Positions 1-7,665 are shown, counted from the first letter of the stretch. The stretch: DNA of 17,941 nucleotides from an uncultured Eubacteriales bacterium (GCA_902790885.1 CADATR010000020.1:1-17941); one strand, 5' to 3'. The notes: generated by a model not told the origin, from the sequence alone. Made by a program: numbers and translations.

Positions 1-20
1 TTAATATGCGTGCTTTAAGC

Positions 21-26
21 TATAAT
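21..26 (+). promoter_or_regulatory. -10 promoter element of the first two-component operon
   Basis: A perfect TATAAT lies 22 bases before the ATG at 49. It would start transcription near base 33 and give a short leader that contains the ribosome site AAGGAG (37-42). The matching -35 element would fall at or just before the first base of the window, so it cannot be checked. Confidence 0.55.
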
Positions 27-48
27 TGAGGTACGAAAGGAGTGCGTC

Positions 49-747
49 ATGAAAACTAACATACTGATCGTTGATGATGACAGGGAGATCGCTGAGGCTA
101 TAGCATTTTATCTGCGAAATGAGGACTATGAGCCGATGATCGCGCTTGACGGCATAGAAGCGCTCAATCTTATTCGAAGCACTTCTGTGAGCCTGATCAT
201 TATGGATGTAATGATGCCGGGACTCGATGGAATACAGACCACGCTGCGCATAAGGGAAGAGCACAATATTCCTATAATCATGCTCTCCGCGAAGTCTGAA
301 GACTACGACAAGATCACCGGTCTCAACGTAGGCGCTGACGATTACATGACAAAGCCTTTCAATCCTCTGGAACTTACTGCAAGGGTCAGATCTCAGCTGA
401 GACGTTACAACCAGCTCGGCAGTGCAGCCGGAGCCGCACACTCGAAAGTGATCAGATGCGGCGGACTCGAGATCGATGATGAGGCAAAGACGGTTACTGT
501 TGACGGAGAACAGGTATCCCTGACTCCGCTCGAGTACGGCATACTGAAACTGCTGGCGTCGAATGCCGGCAGGGTCTTCAGCATCGATGAGATCTACGAA
601 AAGGTGTGGAAGGAGGAAGCTTACAGTGCTGATAATACTGTTGCTGTCCATATCCGCAGGATCCGCGAGAAGATCGAGATCGACCCGAAAGATCCGCGCT
701 ACCTCAAGGTAGTCTGGGGCGTAGGATACAAAGTAGAAAAGCAATAG
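49..747 (+). CDS. OmpR/PhoB-family response regulator (VanR-like)
   Basis: Cytoplasmic DNA-binding response regulator of 232 residues, the usual length for the family. The receiver domain (about 3-115) has the acidic pair D9/D10, the phospho-acceptor D53 in IIMDVMMPGLDG, S80 as the switch Ser/Thr and K102 in the KPF motif. The winged-helix output domain (about 133-230) ends in the typical RRIREKIE...YLKVVWGVGYKVE signature. The ATG at 49 is preceded by AAGGAG at six bases. The stop is nine bases before the sensor kinase start, so the two are co-transcribed and almost certainly a cognate pair. The receiver and output domains resemble VanR-type regulators of cell-envelope responses, but nothing here identifies the target genes or the signal. 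Confidence 0.95.
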   Translation: MKTNILIVDDDREIAEAIAFYLRNEDYEPMIALDGIEALNLIRSTSVSLIIMDVMMPGLDGIQTTLRIREEHNIPIIMLSAKSEDYDKITGLNVGADDYMTKPFNPLELTARVRSQLRRYNQLGSAAGAAHSKVIRCGGLEIDDEAKTVTVDGEQVSLTPLEYGILKLLASNAGRVFSIDEIYEKVWKEEAYSADNTVAVHIRRIREKIEIDPKDPRYLKVVWGVGYKVEKQ

Positions 748-756
748 AGGTCGGAT

Positions 757-2574
757 ATGGAAAACATCGTTATGGAAAACAAATCTGCGAATCGCGGCCT
801 GTATGCACTGCTCGAGGTGCTTGCAGTGTCAGCGGGAACGCTTACGGCCATGCTGTGCGCGATCACATTTGGAGTCGCAAATCTGAGGGATGTATCGCAG
901 TGGTCTGCAGAGGACCTTGAAGGCATGGCACCGGGCAGCTGGGTCGCTGAGTTCGCAAGCGGACACGCTCAGGCGGATTTCACAAGCAAAAGCATGACTT
1001 TCACAGTCGTCTGCGGACTGGTGGCTGTGGCAGCAATCGTCGGCCTGTGTGTGCTGACCGGCAGGTTCAGCAGGGATGAAGAGGGAAAAATAGATCTTAA
1101 CTGGTTCGACAGGCTGTGGAGCGAACTGCATCTGGTGATAGGCTGCACCTCGGCCTCAGGAGCCGTTGCTGCTGCGATACCGATCGCAAGAATGGTCTCG
1201 TGCAGCAATAAGGTAGGCCAGTTCGATATGTCAAAGGTATTCAGCCCTGTCGAAGCAGACGATTATATGTTTGGCATTTCAAATAATACCGTGTTCTGGT
1301 ATTGCGCGGCAGGCATCGCAGCATGCCTTGCCATTGCAGTCATTTGCTTCGTCACAATTGTCAAAAAGCTGAAAGCCCATGAGCTGATCCATGGCTCGCT
1401 CACGGGCAAGATACTCGGTATGCTCGGCATCGGCGCGGCTTTTGCGGGCCGCGGAGTCGCGAAGGCAGGCAAGGGCCTGGCAAAGGCGGGGCAAGGCATT
1501 GCAGAGAGAAATAAGAGTGCAGTCAGGAGCTTCACCATTCCAAACGACGAAGACCGCCGCGCAGCCCTTAAGCTCATGATCAGATACTCACTGATCGCAG
1601 CAATGCTGATCGCGCTTCCTGTATTCTTCATGATCATGACGGGTGAATACGAATGGATGCTGCTCTGGACAATAGTCTCCATGGTGATCGCGACAGTGCT
1701 GATCGTACGCAAGGTAGGCAAACTGGCTGAGATCAGAGCGGGCGTTATAGAAGTCAAGTCAGGAAACCTGACTCATAAGATAAGCGTAAAAGAAGATGAG
1801 AACGGGCCTGAGACCGATCTCGACCAGCTGGCGTCGGATATCAATCACATTTCTGAGGCGACGAATGCAGCTGTACAGAACGAGATCAAAAACCAGCGCC
1901 TCAAAACAGATCTTATAAGCAATGTCTCGCACGATCTCAAGACTCCGCTTACATCGATGGTCAGCTACCTGGACATTCTTGAGAAGGAGGGTCTTGACAG
2001 TCCGGATGCTCCGGCCCACCTGGCGATCGTAAAGGAAAAGACTGAGAGGCTCAAGACCCTGACTGAAGAACTCTTCGAAGCAGCCAAGGCCTCGAGCGGC
2101 AATATACCTTGCGAGATAGAGGATATCGATATCTCAGCGCTGATCGACCAGTCTCTTGCGGAGATGGGGGACCGTCTGGCAAAAAAGAAGCTGAAAATAA
2201 AGAAGAATATCAGGACGGACAATACACTGGCGCGCGCAGACGGAAAGCTCATGTACCGCGTTTTCGAGAACCTGCTGAGCAATATAAGCAAATACGCTCT
2301 GGACAGGAGCCGCGTCTACATAGATGTCAGCGAAGCGCCGGGATCATCAGATAAGATCCTGGTGGAGTTCAAAAACATCTCCAAGGCAGAGCTCAACATA
2401 TCACCGGATGAGCTCATGGAGCGGTTCACCCGCGGCGACAGCTCGCGCAATACTGAGGGATCGGGCCTTGGCCTGGCCATTGCCAAGGATCTTACGACTC
2501 TTATGGGTGGAGCGTTTGAGATCAGCATTGACGGAGATATGTTTAAGGCGTCGGTCCTGCTCGACCGCGCCTGA
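757..2574 (+). CDS. Six-TM sensor histidine kinase (VanS-like catalytic core)
   Basis: Membrane sensor kinase of 605 residues that should phosphorylate the regulator encoded just upstream. Hydrophobic segments lie near residues 17-40, 80-101, 124-146, 178-201, 274-294 and 299-318. A HAMP-like linker (about 319-375) leads to the dimerisation/phospho-acceptor helix with H392 in NVSHDLKTPLTSM. The ATPase domain shows the N-box ENLLSNISKYAL (about 504-515) and the G2 box GSGLGLAIAK (568-577). The usual DxGxG box is replaced by FKNIS, which I recall from VanS-like kinases of Clostridia. The loop between TM4 and TM5 carries three heptads, GRGVAKA, GKGLAKA and GQGIAER (231-251). The start at 757 has GAGG six to seven bases upstream; the in-frame ATG at 772 has no ribosome site. 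Confidence 0.93.
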   Translation: MENIVMENKSANRGLYALLEVLAVSAGTLTAMLCAITFGVANLRDVSQWSAEDLEGMAPGSWVAEFASGHAQADFTSKSMTFTVVCGLVAVAAIVGLCVLTGRFSRDEEGKIDLNWFDRLWSELHLVIGCTSASGAVAAAIPIARMVSCSNKVGQFDMSKVFSPVEADDYMFGISNNTVFWYCAAGIAACLAIAVICFVTIVKKLKAHELIHGSLTGKILGMLGIGAAFAGRGVAKAGKGLAKAGQGIAERNKSAVRSFTIPNDEDRRAALKLMIRYSLIAAMLIALPVFFMIMTGEYEWMLLWTIVSMVIATVLIVRKVGKLAEIRAGVIEVKSGNLTHKISVKEDENGPETDLDQLASDINHISEATNAAVQNEIKNQRLKTDLISNVSHDLKTPLTSMVSYLDILEKEGLDSPDAPAHLAIVKEKTERLKTLTEELFEAAKASSGNIPCEIEDIDISALIDQSLAEMGDRLAKKKLKIKKNIRTDNTLARADGKLMYRVFENLLSNISKYALDRSRVYIDVSEAPGSSDKILVEFKNISKAELNISPDELMERFTRGDSSRNTEGSGLGLAIAKDLTTLMGGAFEISIDGDMFKASVLLDRA

Positions 2575-2613
2575 ATGATCCTGGACCGGTACGATATCTC
2601 TAAAGAAAAAGCT

Positions 2614-2641
2614 GCCCCTATGATTTCAATATCATAGGGGC
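2614..2641. terminator. Bidirectional rho-independent terminator
   Basis: A perfect 11-bp stem (2614-2624 with 2631-2641) encloses a six-base loop. On the plus strand it is followed by a weak CTTTACT run and would end the kinase operon. On the minus strand it is followed by GCTTTTTCTTT, a good U-tract, which would end the broken ATPase gene that reads toward it. Confidence 0.8.
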
Positions 2642-2682
2642 TTTACTGTGCCATTTTGCTATTTACAGATCGTTGCTCTTTA

Positions 2683-3008
2683 TCAGATCGTGATTATTAC
2701 GTTGTTCATACGGAATGTTGTGGTGTATTCGAAGTGCTTGGACATCTTCAGAACGATCTTGATGCCGATATTCGATACGGCGTCATGCGTGTAGTTGAGC
2801 TCGTACCATTTCTGAGGATTGAATGTTCTGCAGTTGTCGCGCATGCGTATCCTGATCTCATCTCCCTGATGGTATAGCGGTCGGCTCCGACCAGCTCAAG
2901 CAAGCCGCGAAGCGCGTCCGATCCTTCAAACTGATCGAGCTGAAGGCGGATCGCAGCCGCCTGCTCTGATAAGCTGAGCCCGGTATCGGGCATGGTAAAT
3001 CTGTACAT
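2683..3008 (-). pseudogene. Frameshifted SpoIIAB-like (HATPase_c_2) ATP-binding protein remnant
   Basis: The minus-strand ATG at 3008 has an excellent GGAGGAG site seven to nine bases upstream and opens MYRFTMPDTGLSLSEQAAAIRLQ. That frame encodes about 48 plausible residues up to roughly 2865 and then degenerates. A second frame takes over around 2871 with YHQGDEIRIRMRDNC, RTFNPQKWYEL and SNIGIKIVLKMSK, ending at a TGA at 2683-2685. This second part is a recognisable C-terminal half of an anti-sigma-type ATPase (RDNCxxFNP...NIGIxIVxKM). The N-box expected between the halves is absent, so there is an internal deletion as well as the frameshift. The junction contains TATA where TA would join RY to HQGDE in frame, so a 2-base duplication is a plausible lesion. 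A sequencing error could explain the frameshift but not the missing N-box. Confidence 0.7.
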
Positions 3009-3060
3009 TTTAGGCTCCTCCGGGTGATATATGATATTATAGATCGAGAGGACACAAAAT

Positions 3061-4107
3061 ATGAACAAAAAAACAAACTATTACGATATGGAATTTCATC
3101 GGGGCGGCAGGGATGCGCGCCCCGAAAACACTCTCTGGTCTTATCAGTACGCGATCGAGAAGGGCGCGCTGACCATCGAGTGCGACATGCAGATGACTGC
3201 TGACGGGCAGATCGTGATGTCGCACAATCCCGCGCTGAACCCGGATATTACGACCGATGCTGAGGACAGACGCATCGGCGCTGATGATCTTTTCATCCAC
3301 GACATGACTCTTCAGCAGCTGCAGTCGTTCAACGTGGGGCACATGGATCCATCCACTGAGTATTATGAGCTTCACGGCCGTACACAGGTGCAGGCTGATG
3401 CCTTCATCCCGACGCTCCGCCAGCTGTTTGAGCTTGTCAGGGACAGCGGCAATGAGAATATACGGATGAGCATCGAGGCGAAGGCCTATCCCGACCCGGC
3501 CCTTGGAGCCAGATATGAAAAGAATCCCGACTACGATAAGCTGCTGAGGGAGTTCCTTTCGCTGGTGAACGAATTCGGCTTCCGCGACAGGGTGATACTG
3601 CAGTGCTTCGACTGGGCGGCTCTTGTGAAGATGAAGGAGATCGACCCGGGAATAAGGACGATAGCGCTATACAGCGAGCAGCCTTCATGGGGCGCTCCCG
3701 AGGGAACGACACTGTGGCTCGACAGGGAGGAACCGTCTCCATGGCTCGGCGGGGTAGATATAAAAGACTTCGGCGGAGATCCGGTGCGCGCGGCTCATTC
3801 TCTGGGACTCGATGATGTGAGTCCGTATTTCAAAGAGATAACTAAGGAACTTACCGATGAAGCGCATGCGTTTGGCATGAGAGTCGTTCCGTGGACCGTG
3901 AATTCCCCGGAGGACATAAAAGCAATTTATGAAATGGGCGCCGACGGCATAATTACGGATAAGCCGTGGCTGCTCAGAAAGATCTTAGAGGAGAAAGGGG
4001 AGGCTCTGCTCCCGATAAGAGACAGTGACTCGCCTTACCACCTGGAGCCCGATCATCATGAGGCTGAAGACAGGATATCTGCTGAAGGCAGGGACGCAGC
4101 ATATTAA
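3061..4107 (+). CDS. Glycerophosphodiester phosphodiesterase family protein
   Basis: A predicted cytosolic TIM-barrel hydrolase of 348 residues that would split glycerophosphodiesters into glycerol-3-phosphate and an alcohol. The GDPD signature is intact: the catalytic H13 in FHRGGRDARPENT with E22 and N23, metal ligands E40 and D42 in IECDMQMTADG, the second catalytic H55 in SHNP, and E139/K141 in MSIEAK. The barrel closes with VVPWTVNSPEDIKAIYEMGADGIITDKP. There is no signal peptide, so substrate would have to be imported. The last 35 residues are a charged tail outside the family core. The ATG has GAGAGGA upstream. It diverges from the broken ATPase gene and is 17 bases ahead of the esterase, so they are probably co-transcribed. 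The exact substrate is unknown. Confidence 0.88.
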   Translation: MNKKTNYYDMEFHRGGRDARPENTLWSYQYAIEKGALTIECDMQMTADGQIVMSHNPALNPDITTDAEDRRIGADDLFIHDMTLQQLQSFNVGHMDPSTEYYELHGRTQVQADAFIPTLRQLFELVRDSGNENIRMSIEAKAYPDPALGARYEKNPDYDKLLREFLSLVNEFGFRDRVILQCFDWAALVKMKEIDPGIRTIALYSEQPSWGAPEGTTLWLDREEPSPWLGGVDIKDFGGDPVRAAHSLGLDDVSPYFKEITKELTDEAHAFGMRVVPWTVNSPEDIKAIYEMGADGIITDKPWLLRKILEEKGEALLPIRDSDSPYHLEPDHHEAEDRISAEGRDAAY

Positions 4108-4124
4108 AGCAGACAGGAAAAACG

Positions 4125-5468
4125 ATGAAAAGAATAACCATTGAGACCGGTCTCGGAAGGGTGACCGGCACAGAGGACAAGGGAATACGAATGTTCCGCG
4201 GCATACCATACGCGGTCACTGAGCGCTTTGAGCTTCCTGAACCGTATCCGGCATGGGACGAATTCGACGCGACGGGCCCCGAGACGGACTGCTTCCAGTT
4301 TAGGGCGTATCATAAGGAGTCGATCGGCAGATACTGGTTCTATCACAGCGAATTCAGATACGGACAGGACATCCCTGACTGGAAATTCGCTGAATCGCCG
4401 ATGACACTCAACGTGATCACCCGCGCGGAGGCAAAGAAGGATCCTGTGCTCGTGTTCATACACGGAGGCTCTTTTGAGAACGGAAATGTCGGCGAGCACC
4501 CTTACGGAACGAGCACCGAATACGCGAAGCGCGGAATAGTTTATGTGTCGCTCGGATACAGGCTCAACGTGTTCGGCCTGTACAAATCGGGCAACTACGG
4601 GCTGCACGACATTGTGTTAGGCCTCAGGTGGATAAAGGATCACATAGCGGACTTCGGAGGCGACCCTGAGAGGATAACCATAATGGGACAGTCCGCCGGA
4701 GCGATGGCCGTGATGGATCTTCTCTACACTCAGATCCTTAAGGACGTCGTGAAGGGCGCGGTGATGATGTCGGGAGCGGGGAGCGTGCCTGATTTCGCGG
4801 GCCCGCTGACTCCCGAGGAATCAGATGAAAAATTCTGGTCGAAGGTGAGGGAGCGCGCTGGGGCGGCAACTGAGGAAGAATTCCGCAGTCTGCCCGATCA
4901 GACGATATTTGACGCCTGGTACGCGACGGGCCGTGAGATCGGCAGCGTGCGCACGCAGCAGCCGGGCATCGACGGCACCATAATCCCGAAGATGCCTTCA
5001 AAGATAATGAAAGAGAATTCCTATCTCGATGTTCCGGTGATAGCCGGTGTCACTTCTCAGGATTTCATGCCTTATCTGATATTCGAGCTCGCGCTCAGGC
5101 TGGGGAAGCTGCACGCTAAGCGCGGACAGTCGCCGGTATGGGGCTACATGTTCGACAGGACTCCGCCGGGAGACAGGTTCAGCGCATACCACGCGGCAGA
5201 TCTCTGGTACATGTTCGGCAATTTTGACAAGAGCTGGCGTCCGTTCAATGAGACTGACCGGAGGCTCAAGGATGAGATGGCGGACTATGTGGCGAACTTC
5301 GTGAAGACCGGCGATCCTAACGGAGAGGGCCTGACGGAATGGCCGGCGATCAGCAGGAAAAACAGTAAGTTCAGGCTATTCGACGGAAAGACCGGAGGAC
5401 TTATAGGGCCGGCGCAGTGCAGGCTCAAGGAGTGGAATACTATTCTGCGCGACAAAGGGCCAATGTAA
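4125..5468 (+). CDS. Type-B carboxylesterase (alpha/beta hydrolase)
   Basis: Predicted serine esterase of 447 residues, somewhat short for the family (usually about 480-550). Visible landmarks are the oxyanion-hole motif FIHGGSFENG (111-120), the GYRLNVFG strand (144-151) and the nucleophile elbow GQSAGA with S190. D313 in GVTSQDFMPYL is the likely acid, and H356 in SAYHAADLWYMFGN matches the family's His-Gly/Ala-Ala-Glu/Asp-Leu context. The C-terminus has the conserved DYVANFVKTGDPNG and WPA blocks. No signal peptide is visible, so it should act in the cytosol. It lies 17 bases after the phosphodiesterase gene, with AGGAAAAACG before the ATG, and ahead of a sugar-type symporter. This suggests hydrolysis of an imported ester. 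The substrate cannot be read from the sequence. Confidence 0.9.
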   Translation: MKRITIETGLGRVTGTEDKGIRMFRGIPYAVTERFELPEPYPAWDEFDATGPETDCFQFRAYHKESIGRYWFYHSEFRYGQDIPDWKFAESPMTLNVITRAEAKKDPVLVFIHGGSFENGNVGEHPYGTSTEYAKRGIVYVSLGYRLNVFGLYKSGNYGLHDIVLGLRWIKDHIADFGGDPERITIMGQSAGAMAVMDLLYTQILKDVVKGAVMMSGAGSVPDFAGPLTPEESDEKFWSKVRERAGAATEEEFRSLPDQTIFDAWYATGREIGSVRTQQPGIDGTIIPKMPSKIMKENSYLDVPVIAGVTSQDFMPYLIFELALRLGKLHAKRGQSPVWGYMFDRTPPGDRFSAYHAADLWYMFGNFDKSWRPFNETDRRLKDEMADYVANFVKTGDPNGEGLTEWPAISRKNSKFRLFDGKTGGLIGPAQCRLKEWNTILRDKGPM

Positions 5469-5490
5469 CGCATACGACCCACTTTGGCCC
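5457..5490 (+). other. Stem-loop over the esterase stop codon
   Basis: GGGCCAA at 5457-5463 pairs with TTGGCCC at 5484-5490, extended inward by GT/AC after one mismatch. The stem spans the stop codon and is not followed by a T-run, so it is at best an imperfect terminator or a 3'-end stabilising hairpin. Confidence 0.35.
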
Positions 5491-5522
5491 CTCGTTCGGA
5501 CACTTTTGAGTCTTCTATGCAT

Positions 5523-5737
5523 GGCAGGCTTCAATAGTGTCGGCAGGTGACTCGAGGACGCCGGTACTTAGCGATTGGCGAGCAGTCAGGCGAAGGCAGA
5601 GTTTAGTACCGCTGCGTCCGAATGGAGTGCTTTCTTTTTCACCACGGCGTTGCCGTAGTGTCGAAAGCATTGATCTGCGGCGGCGAGCGCCTTCGATTGC
5701 AGCGAGAGCGTGCCTGACGATACTATTGAAGTCTGCC
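5523..5737 (+). ncRNA. Putative structured RNA with a four-way junction, unidentified
   Basis: The gap of about 350 bases between the esterase and the symporter folds into a closed multi-branch structure. P1 is 5523-5547 with 5713-5737: 25 positions with one mismatch (5543/5717) and two G-U pairs (5528/5732, 5539/5721). P1b is CTCG 5551-5554 with CGAG 5703-5706. P2 is GGACGC and CGGTACT (5556-5568) with AGTACCG and GCGTCC (5605-5619), with a 2-base bulge and a 36-base inner loop. P3 is 5628-5634 with 5663-5669, topped by 5640-5648/5652-5660. P4 is CTGC 5675-5678 with GCAG 5699-5702. Both wobble pairs in P1 are G-U only when read as plus-strand RNA and would be A-C on the other strand, which favours plus-strand transcription. 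I see no RNase P, tmRNA, SRP RNA or known riboswitch signature. A mobile palindromic element is the main alternative. Confidence 0.6.
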
Positions 5738-5748
5738 TATCAGGCAGA
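5732..5748 (+). terminator. Hairpin sharing the P1 3' arm; possible attenuator
   Basis: TCTGCCT (5732-5738) pairs perfectly with AGGCAGA (5742-5748) across a three-base loop, followed by TGTTCTTT. It uses the same bases as the outer six pairs of the long P1 stem, so the two folds exclude each other. The T-run is short, so termination would be weak. Confidence 0.35.
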
Positions 5749-5819
5749 TGTTCTTTAAGCAATTTATATGCTAATATAGGTATAGTTTGTGTTTTCTAAT
5801 TGAAAACGGGAATATTCAG

Positions 5820-7316
5820 ATGAAAGAGGAAATCGCAGGCAGAAAACCGGGTTACGGTTTATTCAACAGGCTGACCTACGGTGTGGGTGAGATCTTCGGT
5901 GGTGGATGCTTTGTTATCATCAACGCGTTCTTCATTGTATTTCTCACTGACGCGCTGGGAATGAATGCCGCCCTCGCGGGCACCATCCCTATGGTCGGAA
6001 AGATATGGGACGCTATAACTGACCCTATCATGGGCAACATAACTGAGAGGACGCGCTCCAGATTCGGGGCCAAGAGGTTCTACATTCTGATCGGAAGCTT
6101 CGCATCCGGCATTATGTTCGTCCTCATATGGACTAGCATCAGCGCACCTTCGATGATGGCGAAATACGCATACTACATGATCATGTACTGCATGTTCAAC
6201 ACGGCATTCACCGTGCTGAGCGTGCCGTATAACGGACTCCTTCCGGACATGATGGATGATTACAGGATGCGCGCCAAGTTCTCCAACACGCGCATGATCT
6301 TCTCGACTCTCGGAGCTATGATCTGCGGCCTGGTGCCGGGAATGATCATCAATCCGACCAACGAGCCGGCTCTCTACCTGAAGTGCGGATTCATCTTCGG
6401 AGCGCTGTTCTTTGTCGTATCGATAACCGTATTCTTCGGCACATGGGAGAAGCAGAAGGAGCCTGTCAGAACGACTCTCGGAGAAAGCTTCACACAGGCG
6501 GCAAGCGTGTTCAAAAGCCGCTCGTTCCTGATCTTCCTCGGGATATACCTCTTCGGACAGGGCGGCATGGACTTCATCTCGGGCATGGCCGTCTACTACG
6601 TAAAGCACACGCTCGACGCGTACAATGACAAAGTGAACTACTACCTGCCTATACTGGCGGTGCTGATGGGCGCGCAGCTTGTCGGAATGCTCATCTTCGG
6701 ACCGGTGATGAGAAAGACGTCCAAGAAGATGGCGATAGTCATAGCCGCTCCGCTGAGGCTGATAGGCGTTCTGGGACTCTTCGGATTCTCACATCCGGGT
6801 GTGTCGCTCGCTCCAATACTGGTGCTGGCCTCGCTGATAGGACTCGGCAACGCGGGCTCTCTCACTGGTATCTTCGCGATAATGGCAGATATGACTGATG
6901 TGGATGAGCTGATCACATCGGTGCGCAGACCGGGAATCGTATCCAGCATGGCTACGTTCATCAGAAAGATCGCGTCTGGTATCTCGGCAGCTCTGATAGG
7001 ATTCATGCTTTCGGCAGTGCACTATGATGAGGCACTTGCCAGCGCGGGTATGGCTCAGAGCGCTGCTACCCAGCATGGTATCGGAGTCTGCTTCATAATG
7101 GCGCCTGCTATACTCTCCGCGCTGCTGCTCATCGCAGCGGTTCTCTTCCCTGTTACAAGCAGCGAGTTCGACCTCGTGCAGAAGGAAGTAGCCCGCCGTA
7201 AGGGCGATGAAGAGGGAGAGGCTACGGAAGAGGAAAAGAAGATCCTCGAGAAGGTGACCGGATTCTCATATGACAGGCTCTGGAATAAAGAGAACGCGGG
7301 CCTCAAAAACAGGTAA
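5820..7316 (+). CDS. GPH-family (MelB-like) sugar:cation symporter
   Basis: A 12-TM inner-membrane transporter of 498 residues of the glycoside-pentoside-hexuronide:cation symporter family. The signatures are in the N-terminal half: GKIWDAITDPIMGNITERTRSRFGAKR, whose Asp residues form the cation site in MelB, then SVPYNGLLPDMMDDYRMRAKFSNTRM. Later segments carry LASLIGLGNAG and FAIMADMTDVDE, also typical of the family. The charged cytoplasmic tail ends in FDLVQKEVARRK and a Glu/Lys-rich stretch. I chose the ATG at 5820 because GGGA lies about nine bases upstream; a TTG at 5787 would add 11 residues of no family resemblance. It follows the structured RNA and the two hydrolase genes, which suggests import of a glycoside or glycerol-type solute for those enzymes. 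The actual substrate is unknown. Confidence 0.92.
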   Translation: MKEEIAGRKPGYGLFNRLTYGVGEIFGGGCFVIINAFFIVFLTDALGMNAALAGTIPMVGKIWDAITDPIMGNITERTRSRFGAKRFYILIGSFASGIMFVLIWTSISAPSMMAKYAYYMIMYCMFNTAFTVLSVPYNGLLPDMMDDYRMRAKFSNTRMIFSTLGAMICGLVPGMIINPTNEPALYLKCGFIFGALFFVVSITVFFGTWEKQKEPVRTTLGESFTQAASVFKSRSFLIFLGIYLFGQGGMDFISGMAVYYVKHTLDAYNDKVNYYLPILAVLMGAQLVGMLIFGPVMRKTSKKMAIVIAAPLRLIGVLGLFGFSHPGVSLAPILVLASLIGLGNAGSLTGIFAIMADMTDVDELITSVRRPGIVSSMATFIRKIASGISAALIGFMLSAVHYDEALASAGMAQSAATQHGIGVCFIMAPAILSALLLIAAVLFPVTSSEFDLVQKEVARRKGDEEGEATEEEKKILEKVTGFSYDRLWNKENAGLKNR

Positions 7317-7332
7317 ATAATAATCAGTAAAA

Positions 7333-7367
7333 GAAAGTAGACATGCTTTTTTTACATGTCTACTTTC
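7333..7367. terminator. Bidirectional terminator between convergent genes
   Basis: A perfect 13-bp stem, 7333-7345 with 7355-7367, has a T-rich nine-base loop. Read on the minus strand it is followed by TTTTACTG and fits the end of the SPFH/ribbon-helix-helix operon. On the plus strand it lies 17 bases after the symporter stop but is followed only by ATCTTAC. Confidence 0.75.
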
Positions 7368-7383
7368 ATCTTACAAGTTCAGG

Positions 7384-7665
7384 CTATTTTCGCTCCCTGA
7401 CACTTTTTGTGAGCAGATATTCTATCTGTCCGTTTATCGATCTGAAATCATCCTCGGCCCACCTCGCTATATCGTTCCATAGAGATTCGGGCAGGCGGAG
7501 GACTATCTGCTTGCGCTTCGACTCTTTTGCCTTGAGCTCACGCTCCCGGGCCCTGATATCGGCCTCGAGGGCATCGAGCTTCTCCTTGCGCCTGAGCAGC
7601 TTTTCTTCGCGGGCGTCCAGACCGGGCTCGCTTATTCCTTTTTTATCGCTGTTATTATCGGGCAT
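7384..7665 (-). CDS. Arc-like ribbon-helix-helix protein with N-terminal coiled coil
   Basis: Small predicted DNA-binding protein of 93 residues. Residues 17-50 are a highly charged Arg/Lys/Glu heptad region (REEKLLRRKEKLDALEADIR) that should form a coiled coil. Residues 52-90 match the Arc/Mnt ribbon-helix-helix fold: strand KQIVLRLPESL, helix WNDIARWAEDDF, then RSINGQIEYLL, equivalent to the RSVNSEI turn of phage Arc. The ATG at 7665 is preceded by GAGGTG at a proper distance; the GTG at 7671 would overlap that ribosome site. It starts 18 bases after the stop of the SPFH gene and is co-transcribed with it. I infer that it binds the three phased boxes in the operon promoter and represses its own operon. 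An antitoxin-like role is possible, but no toxin gene is adjacent. Confidence 0.82.
   Translation of the reverse strand: MPDNNSDKKGISEPGLDAREEKLLRRKEKLDALEADIRARERELKAKESKRKQIVLRLPESLWNDIARWAEDDFRSINGQIEYLLTKSVRERK

Noticed and set aside
1..744. Minus-strand open frame opposite the first response regulator
   Set aside because: It mirrors a complete, motif-bearing regulator on the plus strand and has no ribosome site or recognisable domain.
2656..2877. Plus-strand 73-codon open frame
   Set aside because: It is antisense to the recognisable C-terminal half of the ATPase remnant, which explains the conservation there.
5500..5760. Known RNAs for the structured gap: T-box, RNase P RNA, tmRNA, SRP RNA, 6S RNA
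   Set aside because: The ACCGC at 5608-5612 looked briefly like a T-box sequence, but the conserved T-box context is absent and the downstream gene is a sugar-type transporter. None of the invariant segments of the other RNAs was found.
5859..6608. Minus-strand 249-codon frame opposite the symporter
   Set aside because: Composition rich in His, Arg, Asp and Glu without hydrophobic core segments; it is the shadow of the transporter frame.
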